DNA of 64,000 bases. Source: Notoacmeibacter marinus. Lineage in GTDB: Bacteria > Pseudomonadota > Alphaproteobacteria > Rhizobiales > Rhizobiaceae. The stretch spans positions 372,001 to 436,000 of the forward strand of contig NZ_NBYO01000003.1 of the NCBI RefSeq assembly GCF_002238045.1, in the 5' to 3' direction. Numbering within the stretch: the stretch's first letter is position 1; each line of letters starts with the position of its first letter. Both the position numbers and the translations under genes were made by a program. A model generated the notes under the pieces. That model was given only the letters and a program-made list of their open reading frames with translations, was not told where the DNA came from and did no database searches. Shown one piece after another: positions 1 to 8,963 of the stretch.

Positions 1-1
1 T

Positions 2-208
2 TCAGTGCCGGTTTCGCGGCTCGCCAAATGGAAGACGACCGCGCAACTGGTCGCCATCGGGTTCCTGCTGGCAGGCCCGGCAGGCGACAAGGTCTTTCCT
101 TACACGACCGAGACCGGTCTCGTCCTGCTCTGGATTTCGGCCATCGTTACCCTGATTACCGGTTGGGATTATTTCCGCGCCGGGCTCAAACATGTCGTCG
201 AGGAATAA
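2..208 (+). CDS. pgsA: CDP-diacylglycerol--glycerol-3-phosphate 3-phosphatidyltransferase, C-terminal part (gene cut by window edge)
   Basis: Inner-membrane enzyme making phosphatidylglycerol phosphate from CDP-diacylglycerol and glycerol-3-phosphate. Only the last 68 codons are present; the frame is open to the window edge. The visible part has the segment VSRLAKWKTTAQ, typical of the cytoplasmic loop of this CDP-alcohol phosphatidyltransferase, followed by a terminal membrane helix (about GLVLLWISAIVTLITGW) and a charged tail. The catalytic CDP-alcohol motif lies outside the window. It is followed after 9 nt by moaD, and the pgsA-moaD-moaE order is common in rhizobial genomes, which supports the call. 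Confidence 0.88.
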   Translation, partial: SVPVSRLAKWKTTAQLVAIGFLLAGPAGDKVFPYTTETGLVLLWISAIVTLITGWDYFRAGLKHVVEE

Positions 209-217
209 GAGGCTGCG

Positions 218-472
218 ATGGTAAAGCTCGTTTATTTCGCATGGGTGCGCGAGCGGATCGGTAAGAGTTCCGAGGAGATCGAACTGCCCGCTTCAGTCGA
301 GACCGTCTCCGACCTTCTCGACCATATGGCGACGCGCGGCGAAGCCTATGCCGAACTGATGCAGCACCGGAACGCCATCCGCGTAGCGATCGACCAGGAA
401 CACGCCAATCATGACGAACGGATCGGCGATGCATCGGAGATTGCGCTCTTTCCGCCCATGACGGGCGGCTGA
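218..472 (+). CDS. moaD: Molybdopterin synthase small subunit MoaD (sulfur carrier)
   Basis: Ubiquitin-like sulfur carrier of molybdenum cofactor synthesis. Its C-terminal glycine is thiocarboxylated by MoeB and donates sulfur within the MoaD/MoaE complex to convert precursor Z (cPMP) into molybdopterin. The 84-residue length fits the family and the protein ends in the obligatory Gly-Gly (PPMTGG). The start ATG follows a purine-rich AAGAGG ribosome site. It sits 9 nt after pgsA and 3 nt before moaE, so the three are probably one transcript and the two synthase subunits are made together. Confidence 0.95.
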   Translation: MVKLVYFAWVRERIGKSSEEIELPASVETVSDLLDHMATRGEAYAELMQHRNAIRVAIDQEHANHDERIGDASEIALFPPMTGG

Positions 473-475
473 CGA

Positions 476-952
476 ATGGACCGGACGGCAAGCCAGATCG
501 TCATCCGCATCCAGGCTGATGATTTCGATGGCGAATCGGAAATCGCCGCCCTGATCGGCGGCCGGGCCGACATTGGCGCCGTCGTCGCCTTCACCGGCCT
601 TTGCCGGGCGGATGGCGACGATCTGGCCGCGCTGGAACTGGAGCACTATCCCGGCATGGCAGAAGCGGAAATTCGCCGGATCGCCGAGGAAGCATGCCAG
701 CGCTGGCCGCTCCACGGCATTCTCGCCATCCATCGCCATGGTCGGATCGCGCCCGGTGAGCGGATCGTCCTGGTCGCCGCCGCCTCGTCCCACCGGCAGG
801 CAGCGTTCGACGGGGCCAATTTCGTGATGGACTTCCTGAAGACCGAAGCACCCTTCTGGAAGAAGGAGCACCGGACGGACGGAACGTCCGGCGACTGGGT
901 ATCGGCCAAGGATGCCGATGACGAAGCAAGGAAACGCTGGGCCGAGTCATGA
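476..952 (+). CDS. moaE: Molybdopterin synthase catalytic subunit MoaE
   Basis: Large subunit of molybdopterin synthase, which inserts two sulfurs into cyclic pyranopterin monophosphate using thiocarboxylated MoaD. The 158-residue product shows the family landmarks: an N-terminal beta strand region with [11 protein letters not shown], the central [16 protein letters not shown] segment, and near the C-terminus [13 protein letters not shown], which holds the conserved catalytic lysines. Its stop overlaps the start of ung by four bases (ATGA), so translation is probably coupled. Nothing suggests a defect. Confidence 0.95.
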   Translation: MDRTASQIVIRIQADDFDGESEIAALIGGRADIGAVVAFTGLCRADGDDLAALELEHYPGMAEAEIRRIAEEACQRWPLHGILAIHRHGRIAPGERIVLVAAASSHRQAAFDGANFVMDFLKTEAPFWKKEHRTDGTSGDWVSAKDADDEARKRWAES

Positions 953-1644
953 GCGACGACATTCGTCTCGAAGACAGCTGGAAGTCGGCCTTGGGCGAGG
1001 AGTTCGCCAGCCCCTATATGGCCGTACTCAAATCCTTTCTGAAAACGGAATATGCCAATGGGCAGGTCGTCTTCCCGAAAGGATCGGACTATTTCCGCGC
1101 CCTCGATCTCACGCCGCTTGACGATGTCAAAGTCGTGATCCTCGGACAGGATCCCTATCATGGCGATGGGCAGGCGCATGGTCTCTGCTTTTCCGTGCAG
1201 CCAGATGTTCGCATCCCGCCCTCGCTCGTCAATATCTACAAGGAGATGGAAAGCGACCTTGGCATTGCGCCGGCGCGCCATGGCTTCCTGGAAAGCTGGG
1301 CCAAACAGGGCGTCCTGCTGCTGAACAGCGTGCTAACCGTGCGGCGCGGCGAAGCGGCGTCGCATCGCGGACAGGGCTGGGAGCGTTTTACGGATGCGGT
1401 CATTCGCCGAGTCAACACGCTCGATCATCCGGTCGTCTTCATGCTCTGGGGGTCGTATGCGCAAAAGAAGGCAAGCCTCGTCGACGCCGACCGACACCTT
1501 GTCCTGAAGGCCCCTCACCCCTCGCCGCTTTCGGCGCATAACGGCTTCTTCGGATGCCGGCACTTCTCCAAGGCCAACGCCTTTCTGGAGAAGAACGGTA
1601 TGGAGCCCATCGACTGGCAGGTGCCGGAAGGCGCGCCGGCCTAG
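949..1644 (+). CDS. ung: Uracil-DNA glycosylase (family 1)
   Basis: Removes uracil from DNA to start base-excision repair. The 231-residue protein carries the family-1 signature GQDPYHG (the Asp is the catalytic water-activating residue), the LLNSVLTV beta strand, and the Leu-intercalation loop [13 protein letters not shown] with the catalytic His. The start overlaps the moaE stop by 4 nt. The pairing with molybdopterin genes has no obvious functional reason and probably reflects operon packing. Its TAG stop shares a CTAG tetranucleotide with the stop of the convergent haemolysin-III gene. Confidence 0.96.
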   Translation: MSDDIRLEDSWKSALGEEFASPYMAVLKSFLKTEYANGQVVFPKGSDYFRALDLTPLDDVKVVILGQDPYHGDGQAHGLCFSVQPDVRIPPSLVNIYKEMESDLGIAPARHGFLESWAKQGVLLLNSVLTVRRGEAASHRGQGWERFTDAVIRRVNTLDHPVVFMLWGSYAQKKASLVDADRHLVLKAPHPSPLSAHNGFFGCRHFSKANAFLEKNGMEPIDWQVPEGAPA

Positions 1645-2285
1645 CCGATCATGTTGGTCGTGCCATGCGCAACGGCGATGAAATGGCAGACCGCGCCGGC
1701 AACAACGAAGCTGTGCCAGACCACATTGTTGAATTTCAGGCTTTCCCAGACGTGGAAGACCACGCCGACCGAGTAACAGACACCGCCTATGAAGATCATG
1801 GCTGTGACGAAGGTCGGCAGCACCAGCAGCATCTGGCCGATCAGCACGATTCCGCACCAGCTGAGCGCCAGATAGAGCGCGGGGTCCCAGCGGCGGTAAT
1901 CGCCCGCGAAGATGAGCTTGGAAGCAACGCCGGCGAGTGCACCCGTCCAGATCACCGCCAGAATGACATAGGCGAGCGTCGTGCCCATCAGCACCACGAG
2001 AGGGGTGTATGTGCCGGCGATCATGACGAAGATGGCCGCCTGGTCGAAACGGCGCAGCAGCACCTTCGCCCCATGCCAGGGCGTCAGATTATAGGCTGCG
2101 GAACAGGCGAACATGGCGAAAAGGCCGGCGCCGTAGATCGACAGCGCCACCGTCATGCTGCCGGAGATTTGACCGGCGGTCAGCGCCAGAAGGAGCGTCA
2201 CCGCGACGGCGCTGGCGATCATGGCGAGCGTATGAACGACACCATCGGCGTAGATTTCAGCGGCCGTGAAATTTGGAAACGACAC
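1641..2285 (-). CDS. trhA: Haemolysin III / TrhA family (progestin and adipoQ receptor-like) membrane protein
   Basis: Seven-helix inner-membrane protein of the HlyIII/PAQR family; bacterial members are linked to membrane homeostasis, and the haemolysin name is historical. Family landmarks are ADGVVHTLA at the N-terminus, a Ser-x-x-Tyr-Asn region before [16 protein letters not shown] in the middle, and the C-terminal His pair in [17 protein letters not shown], expected metal ligands. I chose the GTG at 2285 (214 aa) because a strong AGGGAGG site lies 5-6 nt upstream on the minus strand. An ATG at 2372 would add 29 unconserved residues and lacks such a site. Convergent with ung, sharing a CTAG. 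Confidence 0.88.
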   Translation of the reverse strand: MSFPNFTAAEIYADGVVHTLAMIASAVAVTLLLALTAGQISGSMTVALSIYGAGLFAMFACSAAYNLTPWHGAKVLLRRFDQAAIFVMIAGTYTPLVVLMGTTLAYVILAVIWTGALAGVASKLIFAGDYRRWDPALYLALSWCGIVLIGQMLLVLPTFVTAMIFIGGVCYSVGVVFHVWESLKFNNVVWHSFVVAGAVCHFIAVAHGTTNMIG

Positions 2286-2483
2286 AGGCGCCTCCCTTCC
2301 CGAGTTGATCCTCCGGGTGGCGCGCCGCAGGCGATCCGCCCCGCTCCCAATAGGATTGAGTATCCGTGACAACGTTATGACAACAGGTTAACGGCAATCC
2401 GCCAGCTGTCGAGTGGGCGCGAGCGCAGATCGAATAGCGCAATGCGATGAATCGTTTCCAAGCAGATCGCAATGTCGTGAATC

Positions 2484-2513
2484 AAAAAGGCCGGCACAAG
2501 AGGCCGGCCCTTT
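2484..2513 (-). terminator. Rho-independent terminator of ndk
   Basis: On the minus strand, about 25 nt after the ndk stop, there is a 7-bp GC stem GGCCGGC / GCCGGCC with a 7-nt loop, followed directly by a run of five T. The position and T-run fit an intrinsic terminator for ndk. Confidence 0.8.
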
Positions 2514-2537
2514 ATCGTTTGTTACGCCTCGGCTCTA

Positions 2538-2960
2538 TCAGCCGACAATGTCCTTCTCGGCGAACCAGAAGGCGATCTCTTCCTTCGCGGTTTCCGGCGC
2601 GTCGGAACCGTGGACCGAGTTCTCGCCGATCGACTGGGCGAACGCCTTGCGGATCGTGCCTTCGTCGGCATCGACCGGGTTGGTGGCGCCCATCACTTCG
2701 CGGTTCTTTGCAATAGCGTTCTCACCTTCCAGCACCTGCACGACGGTCGGGCCGGACGCCATGAACTCGGTCAGTTCGCCGAAGAAGGGGCGTTCCTTGT
2801 GGACGGCGTAGAAGGCTTCGGCCTCGCGCTGGCTCATATGGACGCGCTTGGACGCCACGACGCGCAGGCCGGCATCCTCCAGCATCTTGGTGATGGCGCC
2901 GGTCAGGTTGCGCTTGGTCGCGTCCGGCTTGATCATGGAAAAGGTGCGTTCGATAGCCAT
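2538..2960 (-). CDS. ndk: Nucleoside diphosphate kinase
   Basis: Cytosolic enzyme that transfers the gamma-phosphate of ATP to NDPs and dNDPs through a phosphohistidine intermediate. The 140-residue sequence is full length and begins [17 protein letters not shown]; the active-site histidine is in [10 protein letters not shown], and the GATNP and RPFF elements of the nucleotide site are present. It is a single gene with its own terminator at 2484-2513, transcribed away from the ABC-F gene with about 127 nt between the two starts, which must contain both promoters. Confidence 0.97.
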   Translation of the reverse strand: MAIERTFSMIKPDATKRNLTGAITKMLEDAGLRVVASKRVHMSQREAEAFYAVHKERPFFGELTEFMASGPTVVQVLEGENAIAKNREVMGATNPVDADEGTIRKAFAQSIGENSVHGSDAPETAKEEIAFWFAEKDIVG

Positions 2961-3087
2961 GGAATTCCTCTGGTCGAATTTTCGGGAAAGAATGTTCGGC
3001 GCGCTTCTAGCCGAACCGACAGGTCTTTGAAAGAGCGAACGGCAAGCCCTTGCCTAGCAGCCCGTCCCGCGCCACAAGGGCCGCACC

Positions 3088-4968
3088 ATGCTCACCATAT
3101 CCGACCTTTCGCTCCGCATCGCCGGACGCCTTCTACTCGACCATGCCGACCTTTCGCTGCCGACCGGCGCGAAAGCGGGCCTTGTCGGGCGGAACGGCGC
3201 TGGCAAGACCACGCTGTTTCGGGCCATTCGGGGCGAAATGCCGTCCGAAAGCGGGCGCATCGACCTGCCGAAGGGCGCACGGATCGGCGGCGTCAGCCAG
3301 GAGGTGCCGGGTACGGACGAGGCGCTGCTCGACATCGTGCTGAAGGCCGATACGGAGCGCGCCGCGCTCATGGCGGAATCGGAAACGGCGACCGATCCGA
3401 TGCGGATCGCCGACATCCAGACCCGTCTGGTCGACATCGACGCCCATTCCGCCGAGGCGCGCGCCGCCGCCATCCTCTCCGGCCTCGGTTTCGACCAGGA
3501 CGCCCAGTTGCGCCCGGCCAGAAGCTTTTCGGGCGGCTGGCGAATGCGCGTCGCGCTCGCCGCCGTACTGTTCAGCCAACCCGATCTTCTGCTGCTCGAC
3601 GAGCCGACCAACTATCTCGATCTGGAAGGCACGCTGTGGCTGGAAAACTATCTTGCGCGCTACCCGCACACCGTGCTGCTCATCAGCCATGATCGCGACC
3701 TGCTGAACCGCGCGGTCTCCTCCATCGTCCATCTGGAGGGCAAGAAGCTCACCTTCTGGCGCGGCGGCTACGACCAGTTCGCCCGCCAGCGCGCCGAAAA
3801 GGCCGAACTCGCGGCCAAGGCCGCCGAAAAGCAGGATGCCCGCAAGAAGGAATTGCAGGCCTTCGTCGACCGCTTCCGCGCCAAGGCCTCCAAGGCGCGC
3901 CAGGCGCAGAGCCGCTTGAAGATGCTGGAGAAGATGGACGCGATCGACATGCCCGTCGATGAGCATGTCGCGCCGTTCCGCTTCGCCGAGCCGCAGAAGG
4001 AGGTCGCCTCCCCCGCCATCCGGCTGGAGGAAACCGCCGTCGGTTACGAGCCGGGCAAGCTGATCCTCAAGGGGCTGAATCTTCGAATCGACGCGGACGA
4101 CCGGATCGCGCTGCTCGGCGCTAACGGCAATGGCAAATCCACCTTCGCCAAGCTGCTGGCCGACCGGCTCAAGGCCGAAGAAGGGAAGATGACCGTCGCG
4201 CCGAAGCTGAAGGTCGCCATGTTCGCCCAGCACCAGATGGACGATCTGCACCCGAACGAAAGCGCCATCGAGCATGTGCGCGCGCTGATGCCGCAGGCGC
4301 CGGAAGCGAAGGTTCGCGCGCGGGTGGCGCAGATGGGCCTGCCGACCGAGAAGATGATGACCGCCGCCAAGGACCTGTCCGGCGGCGAGAAGGCGCGGCT
4401 TCTGATGGGGCTCGCGACCTTCGAGGGGCCGAACCTGCTCATCCTCGACGAGCCGACGAACCATCTGGACATCGACAGCCGCCGCGCGCTGACCGATGCG
4501 CTCAACGCCTTTTCCGGCGCGGTGATCCTGATCAGCCACGACCGCAGCCTGGTCGAAAGCACCGCCGACCGGCTCTGGCTCGTCCATGGCGGCTCTGTGG
4601 CGCCCTATGAGGGCGACATGGAGGATTACAAATCGCTGATCCTGTCGCTCAACCGGACCAGCAAGGGCGACAAGTCGAAGCCCAGCCAGTCGAAGGCCGA
4701 GATCCGGCGCGATGCGGCCAGGAAGCGCGAGGAGATGAAGACGCTCGCCAAAAAGATCAAGGAATTCGAATCCTTGATGGGCAACGCTCAGAAACGGATT
4801 CAGGCGATTGAAGCGGAGCTTGCGGATGGCGACATCTACGAAAACGACCCCGCCCGCGCGACGAAGCTCGCCAAGGAGCGCAGCGACGCATCCGTAAAGC
4901 TCGCGGAGACTGAAGCGGCCTGGGTCGAAGCGAGCGAAGCGTATGAGGGGGCGGTCAAGGACGTTTGA
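3088..4968 (+). CDS. ABC-F family ATPase (Uup/EttA-like, ribosome-associated)
   Basis: Soluble protein with two ATP-binding cassettes and no membrane domain. ABC-F proteins act on ribosomes stalled or in special states. Cassette 1 has Walker A GRNGAGKT (residues 34-41), signature FSGGWRMR near 148 and Walker B LLLLDEPTNYLD near 170; an Arg/Lys-rich linker follows at about 215-300; cassette 2 has GANGNGKST near 345, LSGGEKAR near 430 and LLILDEPTNHLD near 452. Residues about 525-620 form a charged coiled coil as in Uup. The exact subfamily cannot be fixed by eye. The last 25 codons are duplicated downstream at 5521-5597, fused to a different gene's start. Confidence 0.93.
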   Translation: MLTISDLSLRIAGRLLLDHADLSLPTGAKAGLVGRNGAGKTTLFRAIRGEMPSESGRIDLPKGARIGGVSQEVPGTDEALLDIVLKADTERAALMAESETATDPMRIADIQTRLVDIDAHSAEARAAAILSGLGFDQDAQLRPARSFSGGWRMRVALAAVLFSQPDLLLLDEPTNYLDLEGTLWLENYLARYPHTVLLISHDRDLLNRAVSSIVHLEGKKLTFWRGGYDQFARQRAEKAELAAKAAEKQDARKKELQAFVDRFRAKASKARQAQSRLKMLEKMDAIDMPVDEHVAPFRFAEPQKEVASPAIRLEETAVGYEPGKLILKGLNLRIDADDRIALLGANGNGKSTFAKLLADRLKAEEGKMTVAPKLKVAMFAQHQMDDLHPNESAIEHVRALMPQAPEAKVRARVAQMGLPTEKMMTAAKDLSGGEKARLLMGLATFEGPNLLILDEPTNHLDIDSRRALTDALNAFSGAVILISHDRSLVESTADRLWLVHGGSVAPYEGDMEDYKSLILSLNRTSKGDKSKPSQSKAEIRRDAARKREEMKTLAKKIKEFESLMGNAQKRIQAIEAELADGDIYENDPARATKLAKERSDASVKLAETEAAWVEASEAYEGAVKDV

Positions 4969-5092
4969 TTTTGTCGAAGGCGAAAAGCAACAGAAACACC
5001 AGCAGGAAAATACCAACCGCTACTATGGCGATTGTGCCCTCGCCTGATACTTCCAGCAACCATGGTATCTTTATCGAAAGTTTATTTTGCAT
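4955..5092 (-). CDS. Candidate 45-aa single-pass membrane microprotein
   Basis: Minus-strand ATG at 5092 opens a 45-codon frame. The product has a short basic, amphipathic N-terminus (MQNKLSIKIPWLLE), a strongly hydrophobic stretch of about 20 residues (residues 21-39, AIVAVGIFLLVFLLLF core) and a basic end DKIKRP, i.e. one transmembrane helix. A GGTGAG ribosome-site candidate lies 8 nt upstream. It overlaps the 3' end of the ABC-F gene by 14 nt in convergent orientation and lies in AT-rich sequence. I do not recognise a family. The regular hydrophobic design argues for a real gene, but it is short enough to be chance. Confidence 0.45.
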   Translation of the reverse strand: MQNKLSIKIPWLLEVSGEGTIAIVAVGIFLLVFLLLFAFDKIKRP

Positions 5093-5102
5093 ACGGATCA
5101 CT

Positions 5103-5119
5103 CACCAAAAAAATTGGTG
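5103..5119. repeat. Short inverted repeat (6-bp arms, A5 loop)
   Basis: CACCAA, five A, TTGGTG. It lies 11 nt upstream of the candidate microprotein start and could be an operator or RNA hairpin for it. It is short, so function is unproven. Confidence 0.4.
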
Positions 5120-5180
5120 TCCGGTCCGGCATCGTCGAATAGGTGGTTATTCAGGACCCGCGTCAAGAGACTATTCATCT

Positions 5181-5227
5181 GCAATTTGAGGTTCGAGTCC
5201 TGTTGAGGGATTCGAACCTCAAATTGC
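5181..5227. repeat. Perfect inverted repeat, 16-bp arms
   Basis: Arms GCAATTTGAGGTTCGA (5181-5196) and its exact reverse complement (5212-5227) flank a 15-nt loop. Both arms contain GGTTCGA, which resembles a tRNA T-loop, but no tRNA can be folded around it. There is no T-run after either side, so it is a poor intrinsic terminator. It could be a remnant end of a mobile element or a recombination site. Confidence 0.75.
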
Positions 5228-5416
5228 TCATACGTAACGGGCTAATGAATTTAGCGGCTTGTTTCTCGCTGATATCACGCGCCAGATGTCTTAAAAATCG
5301 ACGGCGACAGAGCGCCTTACGAAAGCTATTCGTGACCGGTTTCTGCACCCAATGCGTCAAATCTTTAGCATGGAAACTTGTGGAAAACCCGACTTCATAA
5401 ACTTTGAACCGCGTCA

Positions 5417-5606
5417 CCGCACCGGCATCGCCGGCTCGCATTTCTGTCTCGGCACCATGACCTGGGGCAGCCAGAACTCCGAAGCCGAAGCCCACGGCCC
5501 GATGAATCGCGCGGTCGAACGCAGCGATGCATCCGTGAAACTCGCGGAGACCGAAGCGGCGTGGCTGGAAGCGAGCGAAGCGTATGAGGGGGCGGTCGGC
5601 GGATAA
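5417..5606 (+). pseudogene. Chimeric remnant: aldo/keto reductase N-terminus fused to ABC-F C-terminus
   Basis: Bases 5417-5521 match the 5' part of the aldo/keto reductase gene (6709-6813), including the shared run FCLGTMTWGSQNSEAEAHG. Bases 5521-5597 match the last codons of the ABC-F gene (4880-4956) with 7 differences in 77. Both pieces are in the same reading frame, giving an open frame from 5352 to a TAA at 5604-5606. The join falls at a GAGCGC/GAACGC microhomology present in both parents. A GC hairpin (5597-5613) around the stop may be an old gene terminator. Neither fold can form, so it is called a non-functional remnant. Confidence 0.8.
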
Positions 5607-5639
5607 GCCGCCGCCCCTTTCGATCGTCTTCGCCTCCGG

Positions 5640-6686
<1,047 letters not shown>

Positions 6687-6688
6687 TC

Positions 6689-7732
6689 ATGAAATCCAAA
6701 CAGCTTGGCCGCACCGGCATCACCGTCTCCCATTTCTGTCTCGGTACCATGACCTGGGGCAGCCAGAACTCCGAAGCCGAAGCCCACGGCCAGATGGACC
6801 GCGCGATGGAGCGCGGCGTCAATTTCTTCGATACCGCGGAGATGTATCCGACCACGCCCCGCTCGCCCGATACGCTGGGCCGCACCGAGGAATTCATCGG
6901 AACCTGGTGGGCCAAGAGCGGCAAGCGCGACCGGGTGGTTCTGGCGTCCAAGATCATCGGCGAAGGCGCCGAAGCGCCGCGCGGCGGCGCGCCGATCTCC
7001 GGCAGGACGATGCGCGAGGCGCTGGACGGATCGCTCAGGCGGCTGCGCACCGATTATGTCGATCTCTATCAGCTGCACTGGCCCAATCGCGGCTCCTACC
7101 ATTTTCGCCAGCACTGGACCTACGATCCGTCGGATCAGAATACGCAGACCGAGCTGGACCACTTCCTGGACGTTCTGAAGACCGCGGACGAACTGATCCG
7201 CGAAGGCAAGATGCGCGCGCTGGGCGTGTCCAACGACACCGCCTGGGGCATCATGCGCATGCTGCGTCTGGCCGAAGAGCGGGGCCTGCCGCGCATCGCG
7301 TCCGTGCAGAACGAATACAGCCTGCTCAACCGGCTCTTCGATACCGATCTGGCGGAGATCGCCCATCACGAGGATGTCGGGCTGCTGGCCTTTTCGCCCA
7401 TCGCCTGCGGCATGCTGTCCGGCAAATATGATGGCGGGGACGTGCCGGCGGGATCGCGCGCCTCGATCAATGACGGGCTCGGCGGCCGTTTCGTGCCGCA
7501 GGGCCTGAAGATGATGGAGGCCTATAATGCGCTGGCGCGGCGCCATGGGCTCGATCCGGCGCAGATGGCGCTGGCCTTCGCCGCCAGCCGTCCTTTCATG
7601 ACGAGCGTGATTTTCGGAGCCACGTCGAGCGAGCAGCTCGAAAATGCGCTGGACGCGGCCGACCTCAGACTGTCGGACGAGGTGATGAACGACATTCTCG
7701 ACGTTCGCAGGACGAACGGCCTGCCAGTCTGA
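6689..7732 (+). CDS. Aldo/keto reductase, Tas-like
   Basis: NADP(H)-dependent oxidoreductase with a TIM-barrel fold, close in sequence to E. coli Tas: GLGTMT-type opening (CLGTMTWGSQNSEAEAH), NFFDTAEMYP with the catalytic Asp and Tyr, the Lys in VLASKI and the His in YQLHWPNRG. The ATG at 6689 gives 347 aa and starts exactly where the family starts (MKSKQLGRTG). Substrate is unknown. The downstream glycosylase gene begins 2 nt after its stop, so they share a transcript. Its first 35 codons have a diverged partial copy at 5417-5521. Confidence 0.93.
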   Translation: MKSKQLGRTGITVSHFCLGTMTWGSQNSEAEAHGQMDRAMERGVNFFDTAEMYPTTPRSPDTLGRTEEFIGTWWAKSGKRDRVVLASKIIGEGAEAPRGGAPISGRTMREALDGSLRRLRTDYVDLYQLHWPNRGSYHFRQHWTYDPSDQNTQTELDHFLDVLKTADELIREGKMRALGVSNDTAWGIMRMLRLAEERGLPRIASVQNEYSLLNRLFDTDLAEIAHHEDVGLLAFSPIACGMLSGKYDGGDVPAGSRASINDGLGGRFVPQGLKMMEAYNALARRHGLDPAQMALAFAASRPFMTSVIFGATSSEQLENALDAADLRLSDEVMNDILDVRRTNGLPV

Positions 7733-7734
7733 CG

Positions 7735-8265
7735 ATGGCCTCGCCGTCGCCTCTGATCGAGGACGTTCTGGCGCCGGGCCTTGCCGTGGTGTTCTGCGGC
7801 ACGGCGCTCGGTCGCATCTCCGCCAAGCGGCGCGCCTATTACGCCAATTCAGGCAATTATTTCTGGCGCACCCTTCACGATGTTGGCGTGACGCCCGAAC
7901 GCCTGCCCCCGGCGGCCTACAGGCGGGTTCTCGATTACGGGATCGGCCTGACCGATCTGTGCAAGACCCATTTCGGGCAGGATGCGGAACTGCCCGTTTC
8001 AGGCTTCGATGCTGCCGCGCTCGAAGCGAAGATCCGACAGTTCCAGCCGGTCCATCTGGCCTTCACCAGCAAGACGGCCGCATCTGTCTTTCTGGACCGC
8101 CCCACCGGCCAGTTTGTAACGGGCCGCCTGGAGCGGCGGATCGGCACCACGCAGCTATGGGCGCTGCCATCGCCCTCCGGCCAGGCCCGGCGTTACTGGG
8201 ACATTGCACCATGGCAGGCACTGGCCGACGCCATGAGGGACGCTCACAGCCGATCGCCGGACTAG
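7735..8265 (+). CDS. Mismatch-specific (Mug/TDG-like) DNA glycosylase, UDG superfamily
   Basis: Predicted to remove uracil, thymine or alkylated bases from mismatches. The 176-residue product follows the Mug layout: a glycine-rich first motif (FCGTALGRISAKRRAYYA), GNYFWRTLHDVGVTP, YGIGLTDLCKT, AFTSKTAA and a C-terminal LPSPSGQARRYWD, the equivalent of the second active-site motif. The usual Mug motif GINPG is replaced by CGTALG, so substrate range may differ from E. coli Mug. The gene follows the reductase by 2 nt and converges on the methyltransferase gene with a shared CTAG stop. Confidence 0.85.
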   Translation: MASPSPLIEDVLAPGLAVVFCGTALGRISAKRRAYYANSGNYFWRTLHDVGVTPERLPPAAYRRVLDYGIGLTDLCKTHFGQDAELPVSGFDAAALEAKIRQFQPVHLAFTSKTAASVFLDRPTGQFVTGRLERRIGTTQLWALPSPSGQARRYWDIAPWQALADAMRDAHSRSPD

Positions 8266-8963
8266 CCGGCTCTGCGCCACACATCGAAGCGATGCGGAAT
8301 GGTCTTGTCCGGGCGGACGATGTCGAAACTGTCGGACGCCTCGCGTTTCAGGCCGGATGCGGCATAGAGATCGAGTTCGGACGGCGTCAACGGCCAGGGC
8401 GGGCCATCGGTCTGTTCGTCTTCCTTCCGCGACCGGGCATAGACGAGCAGGGTGCCGCCCGGCGCAACCAGCGAGGCGATGGCCGCACTGAATTCGGCGT
8501 GGCGCTCCGGCGGGACGGACTGCACCGTATAGCATTCATGAACCAGATCGAACGCGCCACGCCAGTTCGCAGGCAGGTTTAGCAAGTCCGCGACCTGCCA
8601 GTCGACCGGTTTGACCGGAAAGCGGCGCCTCGCCCAGTTCACGGCCTTTTCGGTATAGTCGAAGGCGGTCGTATCATAGCCTGCATCGGCCAGCGCAGCC
8701 GCATTGTCGCCAAGGCCGCAGGCGACATCGATGGCGCGGCGCCCCTGCCCCGGATGTTCGGCCAGCCAGTTCAAGAGCTGCGGTTTGGGCTCCAGATCGG
8801 CCCACGGTACGGCGGCGGCATCGCCCTGCGCTTTCTCATACACATTGGCGAAGAAGCCGGACCGGCTGGTATCGTCACGTTCGGCCTTCATCGCGGGATC
8901 GTCGGCATCGAGCCGGTCGCGCGCAGCCTGCCGTCGAGCCTCGAAATCTCCGTCGCGCGTCAT
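8262..8963 (-). CDS. Class I SAM-dependent methyltransferase
   Basis: 233-residue protein with a Rossmann methyltransferase core: motif I DVACGLGDNAAALA, acidic turn in AFDYTEKAVNWAR, motif with VHECYTVQSVPPER, and GGTLLVYARSR. The small-molecule type is likely, but the substrate is not predictable. The ATG at 8963 overlaps the holC stop by 4 nt (ATGA), which decides the start over one 15 nt further upstream. It is the third gene of a pepA-holC-methyltransferase operon. Confidence 0.85.
   Translation of the reverse strand: MTRDGDFEARRQAARDRLDADDPAMKAERDDTSRSGFFANVYEKAQGDAAAVPWADLEPKPQLLNWLAEHPGQGRRAIDVACGLGDNAAALADAGYDTTAFDYTEKAVNWARRRFPVKPVDWQVADLLNLPANWRGAFDLVHECYTVQSVPPERHAEFSAAIASLVAPGGTLLVYARSRKEDEQTDGPPWPLTPSELDLYAASGLKREASDSFDIVRPDKTIPHRFDVWRRAG

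Larger units (their letters stand above)
4969..5639. other. AT-rich spacer and rearrangement scar between the ABC-F gene and pip
   Basis: About 670 bp without a normal gene. Counting bases by hand in 5041-5400 gives roughly 46% GC against about 60% around it. In order it holds the candidate microprotein (4955-5092, minus), a small hairpin (5103-5119), a perfect 16-bp inverted repeat (5181-5227), about 190 bp with no recognisable content, and a chimeric remnant of two neighbouring genes (5417-5606). This looks like the footprint of an insertion or recombination event. Confidence 0.7.

Noticed and set aside
3133-5016. 627-codon minus-strand open frame opposite the ABC-F gene
   Set aside because: High-GC shadow frame; the plus strand encodes all ABC-F motifs.
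5181-5227. Partial tRNA suggested by GGTTCGA T-loop-like sequences
   Set aside because: T-stem pairs do not form correctly and no acceptor, D or anticodon arm can be found nearby, so it is reported only as an inverted repeat.
5143-5400. 85-codon open frame in the AT-rich island
   Set aside because: No plausible domain, crosses the inverted repeat, and no clear ribosome site; probably chance.
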